A stretch of 6,830 nucleotides of DNA from Saprospiraceae bacterium (GTDB lineage Bacteria > Bacteroidota > Bacteroidia > Chitinophagales > Saprospiraceae), in assembly GCA_947441325.1 (NCBI GenBank), contig CANETR010000110.1, forward strand, positions 1 through 6,830, in the 5' to 3' direction. This document shows positions 6,642 to 6,830 of the stretch, one piece after another (position 1 is the first letter of the stretch; the number at the start of each line of letters is the position of its first letter). The notes beneath the pieces are model-generated. The model was not told the DNA's origin. It searched no databases and saw only the letters and a list, made by a program, of their open reading frames with translations. The position numbers and the translations under genes were made by a program.

Positions 6642-6659
6642 TCTCGTTGATAAACGAGA
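6642..6659. other. Perfect 7-bp hairpin inside the GAAAGA repeat region
   Basis: TCTCGTT (6642-6648) pairs with AACGAGA (6653-6659) around a GATA loop. It lies in the non-repeat insert that splits the GAAAGA array. There is no T-run directly after it, so it is not a standard intrinsic terminator, though it is the best hairpin downstream of the long gene. Confidence 0.4.
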
Positions 6660-6703
6660 GAGCTCCACGAAGTGAAAGAGGAAAGAGCTTTTAGTGCGGA
6701 AGA

Positions 6704-6752
6704 GCCAGGTACGAGGGACTAGTTATTTAGTAGCCAGTACTTTAGTGCCAGT
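6704..6752. repeat. Degenerate 7-bp array, CTAGT/CCAGT type, related to 387-457
   Basis: Units GCCAGGT, ACGAGGG, ACTAGTT, ATTTAGT and AGCCAGT follow one another at 7-bp spacing (6704-6738). A 1-base slip follows, then CTTTAGT and GCCAGT. AGTAGCCAGTA is identical to the string at 412-422, and TTTAGT follows in both after one differing base. Confidence 0.6.
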
Positions 6753-6779
6753 TTTTTTTGGAAACTTGAAGAAAAAAAA

Positions 6780-6830
6780 TGCTCAATGCTCAATGTCCCA
6801 AGTCTTCCGTCTCAAGTCTTCCGTCTCAAG
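6780..6830. repeat. Heptamer array: TGCTCAA units, then a 14-bp repeat, open at the window edge
   Basis: TGCTCAA occurs twice (6780-6793), the same unit as at 462-531. After one transitional unit, AGTCTTCCGTCTCA occurs twice (6801-6814 and 6815-6828), and the window ends on the first bases of a third copy. The 14-mer equals two heptamers, so the 7-bp phase is unbroken from 6780 to the edge. The gene-free stretch after 6559 contains no ORF of interest. Confidence 0.75.

Noticed and set aside
6661..6692. AGCTC/GAGCT stem followed by TTTT as an intrinsic terminator of the long gene
   Set aside because: Only 5 paired bases around a 19-base loop and a T-run of four; too weak to call.

Overview
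The window looks like a piece of a Bacteroidota genome. It has low GC and A-rich coding DNA, poor Shine-Dalgarno signals, a TATCTTTG box of the Bacteroidota TAnnTTTG promoter type, and proteins whose closest remembered relatives are in that phylum. No finer placement can be made from the sequence alone.

Layout: (1) 1-206, minus strand, is the 5' end of a secreted or outer-membrane beta-barrel-like protein, cut by the window edge. (2) 207-531 has no gene but carries arrays of short direct repeats with 7-bp spacing that run up to the next stop codon. (3) 532-1428, minus strand, is a complete trhO-type rhodanese (tRNA U34 hydroxylase). (4) 1429-1672 is a divergent intergenic region. (5) 1673-6559, plus strand, is one very long gene (1628 aa, TTG start). 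It is recognised as a contractile injection system tape-measure protein (CIS_TMP-like) from its N-terminal and C-terminal domains and its repeated FLxxGxxPxWA modules. (6) 6560-6830 has no gene and carries several kinds of short tandem repeats, some of the same families as in 207-531.

The main point of interest is the giant tape-measure-like protein. In extracellular contractile injection systems (eCIS; Afp, PVC and MAC relatives) the tape-measure protein sits in the tube and is thought to set its length. Here four related helical modules are interleaved with long coiled coils between conserved end domains, as expected if length evolves by module duplication and coiled-coil insertion. No sheath, tube, baseplate or ATPase gene is visible, and the gene is divergent from a housekeeping gene and followed by repeats. 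It is therefore either the first gene of a cluster continuing past 6830 or a detached orphan.

The second point is the repeat family. Both gene-free regions contain degenerate 7-bp-periodic arrays sharing the same words (ACTAGGT, AGCCAGT, TGCTCAA) and, in two arrays, the same 1-base phase slip. The three genes show no obvious functional link to each other.
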